DNA of 64,000 bases. It comes from Faecalibacterium duncaniae (GTDB taxonomy: Bacteria; Bacillota; Clostridia; Oscillospirales; Ruminococcaceae). The stretch covers positions 2,542,001 through 2,606,000 of the forward strand of contig NZ_CP048437.1 in assembly GCF_010509575.1 (NCBI RefSeq). The letters run 5' to 3'. Shown one piece after another: positions 25,604 through 32,869 of this stretch; within the stretch, counting starts at the first letter, position 1; the number at the start of each line of letters is the position of its first letter. The position numbers and the translations under genes were made by a program. A model generated the notes under the pieces. The model did not search any database. It was not told where the DNA came from and saw nothing but the letters and a program-made list of their open reading frames with translations.

Positions 25604-27070
25604 TCATGTGAAATATTTTTCAGAAAGAGATTTCAAAACCGTTGGCGATAACTGCTGATTTTGAATTGTTCCATCATCATCCAGTTGCACAACCTCTGTG
25701 CAGGTACGGACAATAAATTCAAAATCATGAGAAACCACGAACACGATTACCCCGGAATCGGAAAGTTGTTCAATCAGCTTGCTGACACGCACCATAGAAT
25801 CATAATCCAAGCCGCTGGTGGGCTCGTCGAAGTAGATTACGGGGCTGTCCTTTACGATTGCCACTCCAATGGTAACCCGTTGTTTTTGACCGCCTGAAAG
25901 CGATGCTGGGTGTCTTTCCCGATAGTCCGACAGTTCCAATGCGTTCAATACTGCATCTATTTTTTCTTTGCAATCTTCCTGCATTCCAAGGGAAAGTTCT
26001 TCTTCCACGCTGCTGGCAAAGAGTTGATAGTCTGTATCCTGCATAACAAGATAGGAAAGTGACCGCCGCTGCCGGGGTGTGAGCTTTTTTCCATCAAGAC
26101 GAACTTCTCCATGCCGCTGTTTCAACAGGCCAGTCAGAATAGACAGGAGCGTTGTTTTTCCGGCACCATTATGGCCTAAAATGCCTATCACGTCCCCCGA
26201 ATGAGCTTCAAAGCTGACATTTTGGAATACTTCTGGACCTTTCTTGTAGGCAAAGCCTAAATCGTGGACTTCTAGTAAGTGCGTTGTATTTTGAGAATGC
26301 GGCTTTTCCTGATAATGCTCTGCATCACGTTCCGGGTATGCGGTTCGCAGACCATAAGAAATTCGTGTTTCTTCGGGCAAAGAGCAAAACTGTTCCCTTG
26401 TAAACTCATGCTCAATTTTTCCATTCTGTATCAGAAAAGCTCTGTCAATCAAATCTCGCAGATAGTAAAAGCGGTGTTCTACTACAAAAATGGTATAGCC
26501 GGCACTCTTGAGCTTTTCCATGATTTCAGCAAGCCGTTTGGTGGCGGCATAGTCCAGATTGGCCGATGGTTCATCAAAGATGTAGACCTTTGGGGCAAGC
26601 GCATAAACAGAGCCAATCACAATCTGCTGTTTTTCTCCGCTGGATAACGCAAAAATACTTCGATTCAGGTATTCGACCAACTCCAATTCTTTGGCTGCTC
26701 GTGCAATCCGGTCAATGGTTTCCTCACGGGCCAGTCCGAGATTTTCACAGCCGAACGCCAATTCTCGTGTGGTATCGGTCATAAAAAACTGTGAGCGTGG
26801 GTCTTGAAAGACAGTTCCTACCTGTCCGGCCAGTTCGGAGGGCTTCATTTCCAAAAGCGAATGTCCATCCATAAGCAGATCGCCTTTAATTTCACCGGGG
26901 TAAAAATGTGGAATAAGTCCATTGAGGGAACGAATCAACGTTGTCTTGCCGCAGCCACTTCGCCCGGTCAGAAGAATAAACTCGCCGGTCCGTACAGTCA
27001 TGTCAATGCCGCGGAGGGTAAAATTTTTGCTTTCTTCATAACGAAAGCTGAAATTCTGGAATGAGATCAT
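25604..27070 (-). CDS. ECF transporter double ATPase (fused EcfA-EcfA')
   Basis: 488 residues with two complete ATPase cassettes. The first has Walker A GRSGCGKTT and LSSGEKQQ signature; the second has Walker A GHNGAGKTT, signature LSGGQKQR and Walker B VIYFDEPTSGLD. This is the single-chain A-A' arrangement of many dedicated ECF importers. Start 27070 is chosen since GGAGGG is 7 nt upstream; two further in-frame ATGs at 27076 and 27085 lie on or before that site. It follows the T component by 2 nt. Confidence 0.88.
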   Translation of the reverse strand: MISFQNFSFRYEESKNFTLRGIDMTVRTGEFILLTGRSGCGKTTLIRSLNGLIPHFYPGEIKGDLLMDGHSLLEMKPSELAGQVGTVFQDPRSQFFMTDTTRELAFGCENLGLAREETIDRIARAAKELELVEYLNRSIFALSSGEKQQIVIGSVYALAPKVYIFDEPSANLDYAATKRLAEIMEKLKSAGYTIFVVEHRFYYLRDLIDRAFLIQNGKIEHEFTREQFCSLPEETRISYGLRTAYPERDAEHYQEKPHSQNTTHLLEVHDLGFAYKKGPEVFQNVSFEAHSGDVIGILGHNGAGKTTLLSILTGLLKQRHGEVRLDGKKLTPRQRRSLSYLVMQDTDYQLFASSVEEELSLGMQEDCKEKIDAVLNALELSDYRERHPASLSGGQKQRVTIGVAIVKDSPVIYFDEPTSGLDYDSMVRVSKLIEQLSDSGVIVFVVSHDFEFIVRTCTEVVQLDDDGTIQNQQLSPTVLKSLSEKYFT

Positions 27071-27072
27071 CG

Positions 27073-27846
27073 TCATACCCTCCATAAAATGATTTTGCCG
27101 ATTTGAGTCTGGTCAATAAAAAGCAGTCCGACCAAAAAGAGGATACCAAGCAGTGATACCACAATTTCCGGCCATGCAAAACGAATCGGGCGCAGTGCAT
27201 ACCGCTTACATTCCAATTCCAGACCACGCGTTGTGCCGGAGGCCGCCAGTTCATCGGTAACTTTCAAGCAGCGCATCAGCAACGGTATCAAAATGTACTC
27301 TATGGTTGCTAATGGGTGACATACCCGCTTCCACACTGTATCGCTGATACCGCGAATATCCATTGTGCTTCGGATTTGCCGATATTCAATCCGTAGGGTA
27401 GGAATATAACGGAACATGACCACAAGCGGAATCGTAACTGCCTGCGGCAGCCGCATTCTTTGGAGGGCTACCATCAAGTCATCCATATAAGTGGTCTGCA
27501 ATATCCAGAGCCCCATCATTACAATGGGAATCAGTTTCAGAACGGTCACGCCAAATACGCTCATAATCACGCTCAAAACTGGAACTTGAACATAGCGGAG
27601 CAAGGCATTAAGATAAGCCACAACGATATAAGTTATTATCATTTTTGCGGCCCATTTTCCGCCATTACCTAAGGCAATGAACAGCCCATAAACCAGCATG
27701 AGCGCAAGGCTGACCACTTCTCCGGCCAGAAAATAACTGACAAAACCGATACAGACTAAGAGAAGAATTTTGCAGCGCGGGTCCAGAAGCGCAGTTCCAT
27801 GAAGGGGCTGTCGCTCAATAATTTGTTTGATTTGTGTTTCATCCAT
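27073..27846 (-). CDS. ECF transporter transmembrane T component (CbiQ/EcfT family)
   Basis: 257 residues, about five membrane helices, opening with the LLDPRCKILLL segment common to EcfT proteins and carrying the coupling-helix motif RMRLPQAVT and later STMDIRGI, which contact the ATPases. ATG 27846 with AAGGAGG upstream. With the S component and the fused ATPase it forms a complete dedicated importer. Confidence 0.88.
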   Translation of the reverse strand: MDETQIKQIIERQPLHGTALLDPRCKILLLVCIGFVSYFLAGEVVSLALMLVYGLFIALGNGGKWAAKMIITYIVVAYLNALLRYVQVPVLSVIMSVFGVTVLKLIPIVMMGLWILQTTYMDDLMVALQRMRLPQAVTIPLVVMFRYIPTLRIEYRQIRSTMDIRGISDTVWKRVCHPLATIEYILIPLLMRCLKVTDELAASGTTRGLELECKRYALRPIRFAWPEIVVSLLGILFLVGLLFIDQTQIGKIILWRV

Positions 27847-27868
27847 TCTGATGCCTCCTTATCAACAG

Positions 27869-27902
27869 CAGAGCGCGGGACTACTTCCAGCCCCGCGCTC
27901 TG
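27869..27902 (-). other. Intercistronic hairpin between ECF S and T genes
   Basis: An 11-bp perfect stem, CAGAGCGCGGG with CCCGCGCTCTG, without a T-tract. It may stabilise the S-component message or set the S:T ratio. Confidence 0.5.
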
Positions 27903-27960
27903 AAATCAGGCAGCCCGTTTGCCTGCGTTTGTATGATGGATTTTCAGGGGGCTGTTCTTG

Positions 27961-28563
27961 TTATTTTACAGAAACGAGTCCAGCCTTGATGAAATGCTTT
28001 TTCAATGCTTTCTGGCCGATAAATCCGCCAATCAGGCCGCCCACCAGTCCAGCAGCAACAATGACTACCAGCATGGGAACAGAAGTGATATTGAGCATTC
28101 CCTGAATGTACTCCGGGGCAATATTGTTTTTCTCCATTGCGCCAACAAACGCACTTTGAAGAAATTTGATGGGGCAGATAGCACTAAAAGCAAAAATAGC
28201 ACTGAACAGCGCATAGGCCGCCATCATGGACTTCATTGTGATTTCATTTCGGCCCATGATCAGAAAATCGCAGATGACACCGCCAATTACCAAGCCGATG
28301 GGAAGGAACCAGAAAGCACCTACCAGCAGGAACAGGATAGCCTGAATTGCGGCACAAATGGTAAACACGCCTTTCTTCGGAACTTTGGCCAGCAGAAGCA
28401 TCATAACGATGCCATTCGGAATAGCCATAACGGACGGATAAAACACGTTGGTCACTGGGCCAGCCACGCTCATAATAGTGCTGATAATCATGCAGATAAT
28501 CCACATGAGCGCTGTCAGGATGCCAATGAGAATAAAGTCTTTCGCATTCAACTTTTGTTTCAT
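27961..28563 (-). CDS. ECF transporter S component (MptD/Trep_Strep family)
   Basis: 200 residues, six hydrophobic segments, starting KLNAKDFILIGILTALMWI, as in S components annotated MptD or Trep_Strep. It contains PNGIVMMLLLAKVPKKG and ends in GGLIGGFIGQKALKKHF. It determines substrate specificity of the importer. The family substrate is not settled; genes of this type accompany metallophore loci such as equibactin, which supports a metal-ligand complex here. It is first in the operon and directly after a promoter/terminator overlap. Confidence 0.8.
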   Translation of the reverse strand: MKQKLNAKDFILIGILTALMWIICMIISTIMSVAGPVTNVFYPSVMAIPNGIVMMLLLAKVPKKGVFTICAAIQAILFLLVGAFWFLPIGLVIGGVICDFLIMGRNEITMKSMMAAYALFSAIFAFSAICPIKFLQSAFVGAMEKNNIAPEYIQGMLNITSVPMLVVIVAAGLVGGLIGGFIGQKALKKHFIKAGLVSVK

Positions 28564-28587
28564 TTTTATGCCTCCTCGCTTTTATCG

Positions 28588-28633
28588 GAAAATAAAAAAT
28601 GCGATGTGGTTATTTGAAACTAACCATATCGCA
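28588..28633 (-). terminator. Terminator between the AraC gene and the ECF operon
   Basis: TGCGATGTGGTTA (28600-28612) pairs with TAACCATATCGCA (28621-28633) with one wobble; on the minus strand TTTTTTATTTT follows. It ends about 25 nt before the S-component start. Confidence 0.75.
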
Positions 28634-28634
28634 A

Positions 28635-28663
28635 ATTGTACCAATTTAGATTATCAAATCCAA
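28635..28663 (-). promoter_or_regulatory. Putative ECF operon promoter
   Basis: Minus strand: -35 TTGGAT, 17-nt spacer, -10 TACAAT. The expected start (about 28628) falls inside the terminator stem, so transcripts from here would lack part of the stem and escape termination. Confidence 0.55.
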
Positions 28664-28702
28664 CCCAAAACCTACCCGTTTTGACCCAAAAACAGTCAGA
28701 AG

Positions 28703-29683
28703 CTACTTTTTATGGGTATCAAATCGGCTTTCACGGTAGTTCTTTGGTGCCACGCCATATCGCTTTTTGAAAGCGGCGGCAAGATTGCTGGGCTTTCCGT
28801 AGCCAACGATTGCTGCAATCTCGCTTACATTTCGGTCCCCCTCCAATAGCAGCTGTGCTGCCTGTGTCAAACGCTGTTCAATTATGTATTGATGAATAGG
28901 CATACCATAAAATGATGAAAAACCGCGTGTCAATTTTGTTGTGCTTAAATGCACCAGATGGGAAAGTTCTTCACAGGATGGGGCAAACGCAAGCTGACTG
29001 TCTATAATCCGTTTAGCTTCCATAATGGCAGTCCGTTCCGTTCTGGACATGGAAACATTTTTTCCCATTAGAATATCCAATTCAAGGACTTCGCCTAAAT
29101 AAATAGACAATAGCTCCAGAAGTTTTCCGTCAAGATATAAGTAACCCAATCCTCCGCGGTATTGTGTAAATTGGCTTGTTTCCGCTAGAATTTGGTCCAT
29201 GATGGGGGTCACGGGAACTTTTGAAATGCCATCAAGAAGTTTCTTTTCGTAAGCCGCTGCTTCCTGCCCATCAAAATAATCTGTGAGCAGCTGCGAGAAA
29301 TAGGCAATCGGAATTTTTATACTCTTAAATGAAAAATTGCTATCCTTTTTATAGCAGGCATATTCGGTTCCTCCATGTCCCGCATAGATACAGGATTCAT
29401 TTTTTTGAATCGTAATGGAACGCTTTTCATCAATGATGCCCCAAGAGATTCCATCATTCAGGCAGAAGATAATCTGCATATAATCTTTACTGACGGTTCC
29501 CTGTACATTCATATCCGACTGGTAACACATTTGCCAATCCGAAAAGATGATGCCGTGCTTGATTTGGGTCTGTGCAATTCGTCCTTTCCCCATATCAGAC
29601 GGAATATCTATTGAAATTGTTTGGGGCGAATTGGCTATCAGGTCGTTGTATAGCTTACCAAGATAGTGACTTCCGTGCGTCAT
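28703..29683 (-). CDS. AraC-family transcriptional regulator
   Basis: 326 residues from ATG 29683 (GGGAGGTGA 10 nt upstream; the ATG at 29704 has no such site). The N-terminal sensing domain is unassigned; the C-terminal 100 residues carry two HTH motifs (CEELSHLVHLSTTKLTRGF and NVSEIAAIVGYGKPSNLAAA). YbtA-like regulators of this kind control siderophore uptake loci and may sense the imported ligand. It is upstream of and parallel to the ECF/ABC operon, separated by a terminator. Confidence 0.88.
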   Translation of the reverse strand: MTHGSHYLGKLYNDLIANSPQTISIDIPSDMGKGRIAQTQIKHGIIFSDWQMCYQSDMNVQGTVSKDYMQIIFCLNDGISWGIIDEKRSITIQKNESCIYAGHGGTEYACYKKDSNFSFKSIKIPIAYFSQLLTDYFDGQEAAAYEKKLLDGISKVPVTPIMDQILAETSQFTQYRGGLGYLYLDGKLLELLSIYLGEVLELDILMGKNVSMSRTERTAIMEAKRIIDSQLAFAPSCEELSHLVHLSTTKLTRGFSSFYGMPIHQYIIEQRLTQAAQLLLEGDRNVSEIAAIVGYGKPSNLAAAFKKRYGVAPKNYRESRFDTHKK

Positions 29684-29789
29684 AGGATGAGGTTCACCTC
29701 CCATTTTGGTTAGTCTGTGCTAATTATGATACTTTATTTTTGCATCACAGTCAAGATGTAGCCAAAAGACAGGGTTTGAATTGTAGTAT

Positions 29790-29910
29790 TAGTAGAGGGG
29801 ACGGTTTAGGGGAGAACTTACAGAGCAAGCATAGGAAGTGTGTACCCACTTCCGTATTTTGCTCTGCAAAACAGCTTGTTGGGAAGTGTCCCAAACCCTC
29901 AAAACGGAAA
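29790..29910 (+). other. Candidate origin of transfer (oriT)
   Basis: Just upstream of mobC. A nested inverted repeat spans 29821-29866: outer CAGAGCAA with TTGCTCTG, inner GGAAGTG with CACTTCC around TGTACC. A further GGGAAGTGTCCC follows at about 29880. Such repeats beside mobC-relaxase genes are typical of MOBP oriTs. The nick site is not assigned. Confidence 0.5.
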
Positions 29911-29924
29911 GGAGAGTAAAACGA

Positions 29925-30254
29925 ATGGAAAGCAGAAAACGAACCGTGCAGGTCAAATTTTATGTGACGGAAGAAGAACGGAGGTTGATTCGAGAAAAAA
30001 TGAAATTGATACCAACCCGGAATATGGCCGCCTATCTGCGAAAGATGGCGATAGATGGTTATGTTGTCCACATCGACACCACCGACATCCGGGCGCAAAC
30101 CGCCGAACTGCAAAAGATTGGTGTCAACGTCAATCAGATCGCGCGGCGGCTGAACAGCATGGGGCCGCTGTACACACAAGACGTTGCGGACATCAAGGGA
30201 GCATTGGCGCAGATATGGCAGTTACAAAGATACATCCTATCAAGTCAACGCTGA
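29925..30254 (+). CDS. MobC-like relaxosome protein
   Basis: 109 residues from ATG 29925 (AAAGGAG upstream). An N-terminal ribbon-helix-helix-like segment, RTVQVKFYVTEEERRLIREK, and the conserved GVNVNQIARRLN motif of the MobC family are visible. It assists relaxase nicking at oriT by opening DNA. It overlaps the relaxase start by 40 nt. Confidence 0.87.
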   Translation: MESRKRTVQVKFYVTEEERRLIREKMKLIPTRNMAAYLRKMAIDGYVVHIDTTDIRAQTAELQKIGVNVNQIARRLNSMGPLYTQDVADIKGALAQIWQLQRYILSSQR

Positions 30255-31543
30255 AAAAGGCATTGGACTACATCGAGAATCCGGCCAAGACGGACGAAAA
30301 AATGCTGGTGTCCTCCTTTGCCTGCTCCTACGAAACCGCCGACATCGAATTTGAACTGCTGCTGTCACAGGCCATGCAGAAAGGCAACAATCTGGCCCAC
30401 CACTTGATACAGTCTTTTGCGCCGGGCGAAACCACGCCGGAGCAGGCCCACGAGATTGGTCGACAGCTTGCAGATGAAGTCCTGCAAGGAAAATATCCCT
30501 ATGTACTGACCACGCACATTGACAAGGGGCATGTCCACAACCACATCATTTTCTGTGCTGTGGACATGGTGAACCAGCGGAAGTATGTTTCCAACCGGCG
30601 GAGCTATGCTTACATCCGGCGCACCAGTGACCGACTTTGCAAGGAACACGGCCTGTCCGTGGTAATGCCCGGCCAAGACAGAGGCAAGAGCTATGCCGAG
30701 TGGGACGCACACCGCAAGGGTACAAGCTGGAAGGCGAAGCTGAAAGCTGCCATAGATGCAGCCATCCCGCAGGCCAAGGATTTTGACGATTTTCTGCGGC
30801 TCCTGCAGGAGCAAAGCTATGAGGTCAAGAGGGGCAAGTACGTTTCGTTCCGTGCGCCCGGACAGGGACGGTTCACCCGCTGCAAAACGCTGGGCGAAGC
30901 CTACACCGAAGAAGCCATCACCGAGCGCATCAAAGGGCGGTTCGTGGAGCGGAAGCCCAAAGAAAACCGCAAAATTTCGCTGCGGATTGATTTGGAAAAC
31001 AGCATCAAGGTCCAACAGTCCGCAGGGTACGAGAAGTGGGCAAAGCTCCACAACTTGAAACAGGTTGCCCGGACGCTGAACTTCCTGACTGAGCATGAAA
31101 TCGAAAGCTACCCGGATTTGGAAAGCCGGGTGGCCGAGATCGCCGCCGCCAGCACCGAAGCGGCCGCCGCGCTGAAAGCGGCCGAACGCCGGCTTGCAGA
31201 AATGGCCGTGCTGATAAAGGATGTCACCACCTGTAAGGAACTGCGCCCACTGTTGCAGGAGTATCAGCGGGCCGCTGACAAAAAGCAGTTCCGGCGCAAG
31301 CATGAAGGCACCCTGATTCTCTATGAAGCAGCGGCCAAGGCCCTGAAAGAACAGGGCTTTCAAAAGCTGCCCGACCTCTACACCCTGAAAGCCGAGTATA
31401 AGCAACTGGCCGAGCAGAAAGACCAGCTGCAGCGGCAGTACAATGATGCCAAACGCCAGATGCAGGAATATGACATCATCAAGCAGAATGTGGACGGCAT
31501 TCTGCGGACAGCACCGGGAAAGGAGCAGATGCAGGAACGGTAA
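30215..31543 (+). CDS. MOBP-type relaxase (MobA/VirD2 family)
   Basis: 442 residues from ATG 30215. The relaxase domain occupies the first 200 residues: candidate nucleophile Tyr in KKALDYIENP, and the metal-binding histidines in THIDKGHVHNHIIF. The rest is helical and coiled-coil-like. It nicks oriT and pilots the strand to the recipient with VirD4. The start codon lies within mobC in another frame. Complete by length for Tn1549-like elements. Confidence 0.92.
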   Translation: MAVTKIHPIKSTLKKALDYIENPAKTDEKMLVSSFACSYETADIEFELLLSQAMQKGNNLAHHLIQSFAPGETTPEQAHEIGRQLADEVLQGKYPYVLTTHIDKGHVHNHIIFCAVDMVNQRKYVSNRRSYAYIRRTSDRLCKEHGLSVVMPGQDRGKSYAEWDAHRKGTSWKAKLKAAIDAAIPQAKDFDDFLRLLQEQSYEVKRGKYVSFRAPGQGRFTRCKTLGEAYTEEAITERIKGRFVERKPKENRKISLRIDLENSIKVQQSAGYEKWAKLHNLKQVARTLNFLTEHEIESYPDLESRVAEIAAASTEAAAALKAAERRLAEMAVLIKDVTTCKELRPLLQEYQRAADKKQFRRKHEGTLILYEAAAKALKEQGFQKLPDLYTLKAEYKQLAEQKDQLQRQYNDAKRQMQEYDIIKQNVDGILRTAPGKEQMQER

Positions 31544-31654
31544 ATCTGCACAAAATATTGTTCGGATTTTTGAATCCAAAACGCTTAGACCGGGTGGCGT
31601 TTCCGCCCGAAATCATGTAAAATAGACTTAGACAACGAAAGCGAGGAACCCTCT

Positions 31655-32551
31655 ATGGCAGAAGTGAACGATAACAGCTCTATCCAGCTTTTTGAAGATC
31701 AGAAAATCCGTACTGCATGGGATGCAGAAAAGGAAGAATGGTATTTTTCAATTATTGATGTTATTTCTGTTTTAACTGGAACAGCAAATCCACGGCGATA
31801 TTGGAGTGACCTGAAACGTAAGCTGAAAACTGAGGGAGCAAATGAGTTGTACGAAAAAATCGTACAACTGAAAATGTTATCCCCTGATGGAAAACGGTAT
31901 AAGACGGATGTTGCTAACACTGAACAGCTCCTACGCATTATCCAGTCCATTCCGTCTCCGAAAGCTGAACCGTTCAAGGCATGGCTGGCAATGGTGGGCA
32001 AGGAACGCATCGAGGAAACCATCGACCCGGAGCAGGCCATCGACCGCGCGCTTGATACCTATTTGAAAAAAGGCTACTCCGAAGAATGGATTCATCAGCG
32101 GCTTTTGGCAATCCGCATCCGAAACGAACTGACGGATGAATGGAAGAAGCGTGGAGTGCAAAAGGGCAAGGAGTATGCTATCCTGACCGATGAAATCTCC
32201 CGCGCATGGTCCGGCATGACCACGGGGCAGTACAAGCGGCTGAAAGGTCTGACAAAAGAAAATCTCCGGGACAATATGACTGATTTGGAACTTGTGTTGA
32301 CCATGCTGGCCGAAGCCTCCACCACGGATATTTCCAAGACTGCAAAGCCGCAGACCTTTGAAGAAAACAAGCAGGTTGCCAAGCGTGGCGGCAAAGTGGC
32401 CGGCATTGCGCGGCAGGCTCTTGAAGCGGAAACCGGCAAACCCGTTATCACAGAAAAAAATGCGTTTGACTTCCAGCAGCTTGTGACCGACATTGTAGAA
32501 GATGCCGCCGAACTGCCAGAAAATCCCACCGAGAAAAAAGATAAAGAGTGA
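31655..32551 (+). CDS. BRO-N domain (DinD/antirepressor-like) protein
   Basis: 298 residues. The N-terminal 110 residues form a Bro-N domain (IRTAWDAEKEEWYFSIIDVI, NPRRYWSDLKRKL, TEQLLRIIQSIPS). The C-terminal part is shared with DinD-like proteins (EWKKRGVQKGKEYAILTDEI). Phage antirepressors and the SOS-induced DinD have this layout; DinD modulates RecA filaments. On an ICE it might help during single-strand entry. ATG 31655 with GAGGAA upstream; it stands alone between the relaxase and a convergent terminator. Confidence 0.78.
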   Translation: MAEVNDNSSIQLFEDQKIRTAWDAEKEEWYFSIIDVISVLTGTANPRRYWSDLKRKLKTEGANELYEKIVQLKMLSPDGKRYKTDVANTEQLLRIIQSIPSPKAEPFKAWLAMVGKERIEETIDPEQAIDRALDTYLKKGYSEEWIHQRLLAIRIRNELTDEWKKRGVQKGKEYAILTDEISRAWSGMTTGQYKRLKGLTKENLRDNMTDLELVLTMLAEASTTDISKTAKPQTFEENKQVAKRGGKVAGIARQALEAETGKPVITEKNAFDFQQLVTDIVEDAAELPENPTEKKDKE

Positions 32552-32558
32552 TACATGA

Positions 32559-32604
32559 AAATAGCCGGACACAGCGGCCACAAGGCCACCGTGTCCGGCT
32601 ATTT
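32559..32604. terminator. Stem-loop terminator between convergent genes
   Basis: A 14-bp stem AAATAGCCGGACAC (32559-32572) with GTGTCCGGCTATTT (32591-32604) and an inner GGCC pair. T-rich tails are short on both sides. It separates the BRO-N gene from the leftward transfer operon. Confidence 0.65.
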
Positions 32605-32666
32605 CTATGCCGACAAAGACACATTACTTTGATTAAAAATAATGTGTGGCTGTCAAGCTGGCAGGA

Positions 32667-32867
32667 TTATTCACCTGCAAAGTCAAACCTCTGCCCGTCA
32701 AAGTCTGCATCGGTCATGCGCTCCAACTTGGCAATGGTGCTGTTTGCCAGTTGCCGCATTTCGGTGTCCATATCCGGCAGGGCGGCCAGCATCCGCGCCA
32801 TCGTCCGGCGGCGGTCAGAGGTGTGGTACATACAGATCAAATTTTCTTCTTCCACGCTGAAATTCAT
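32667..32867 (-). CDS. Transposon-transfer assisting protein (TTRAP family)
   Basis: 66 residues, ATG 32867. MNFSVEEENLICMYHTSDRR with repeated Met/Asp-rich helices matches the TTRAP family found at the end of Tn1549-like transfer operons. Role undefined. It is the last gene of the leftward operon, 2 nt after the large antirestriction-type gene. Confidence 0.78.
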   Translation of the reverse strand: MNFSVEEENLICMYHTSDRRRTMARMLAALPDMDTEMRQLANSTIAKLERMTDADFDGQRFDFAGE

Positions 32868-32869
32868 GG

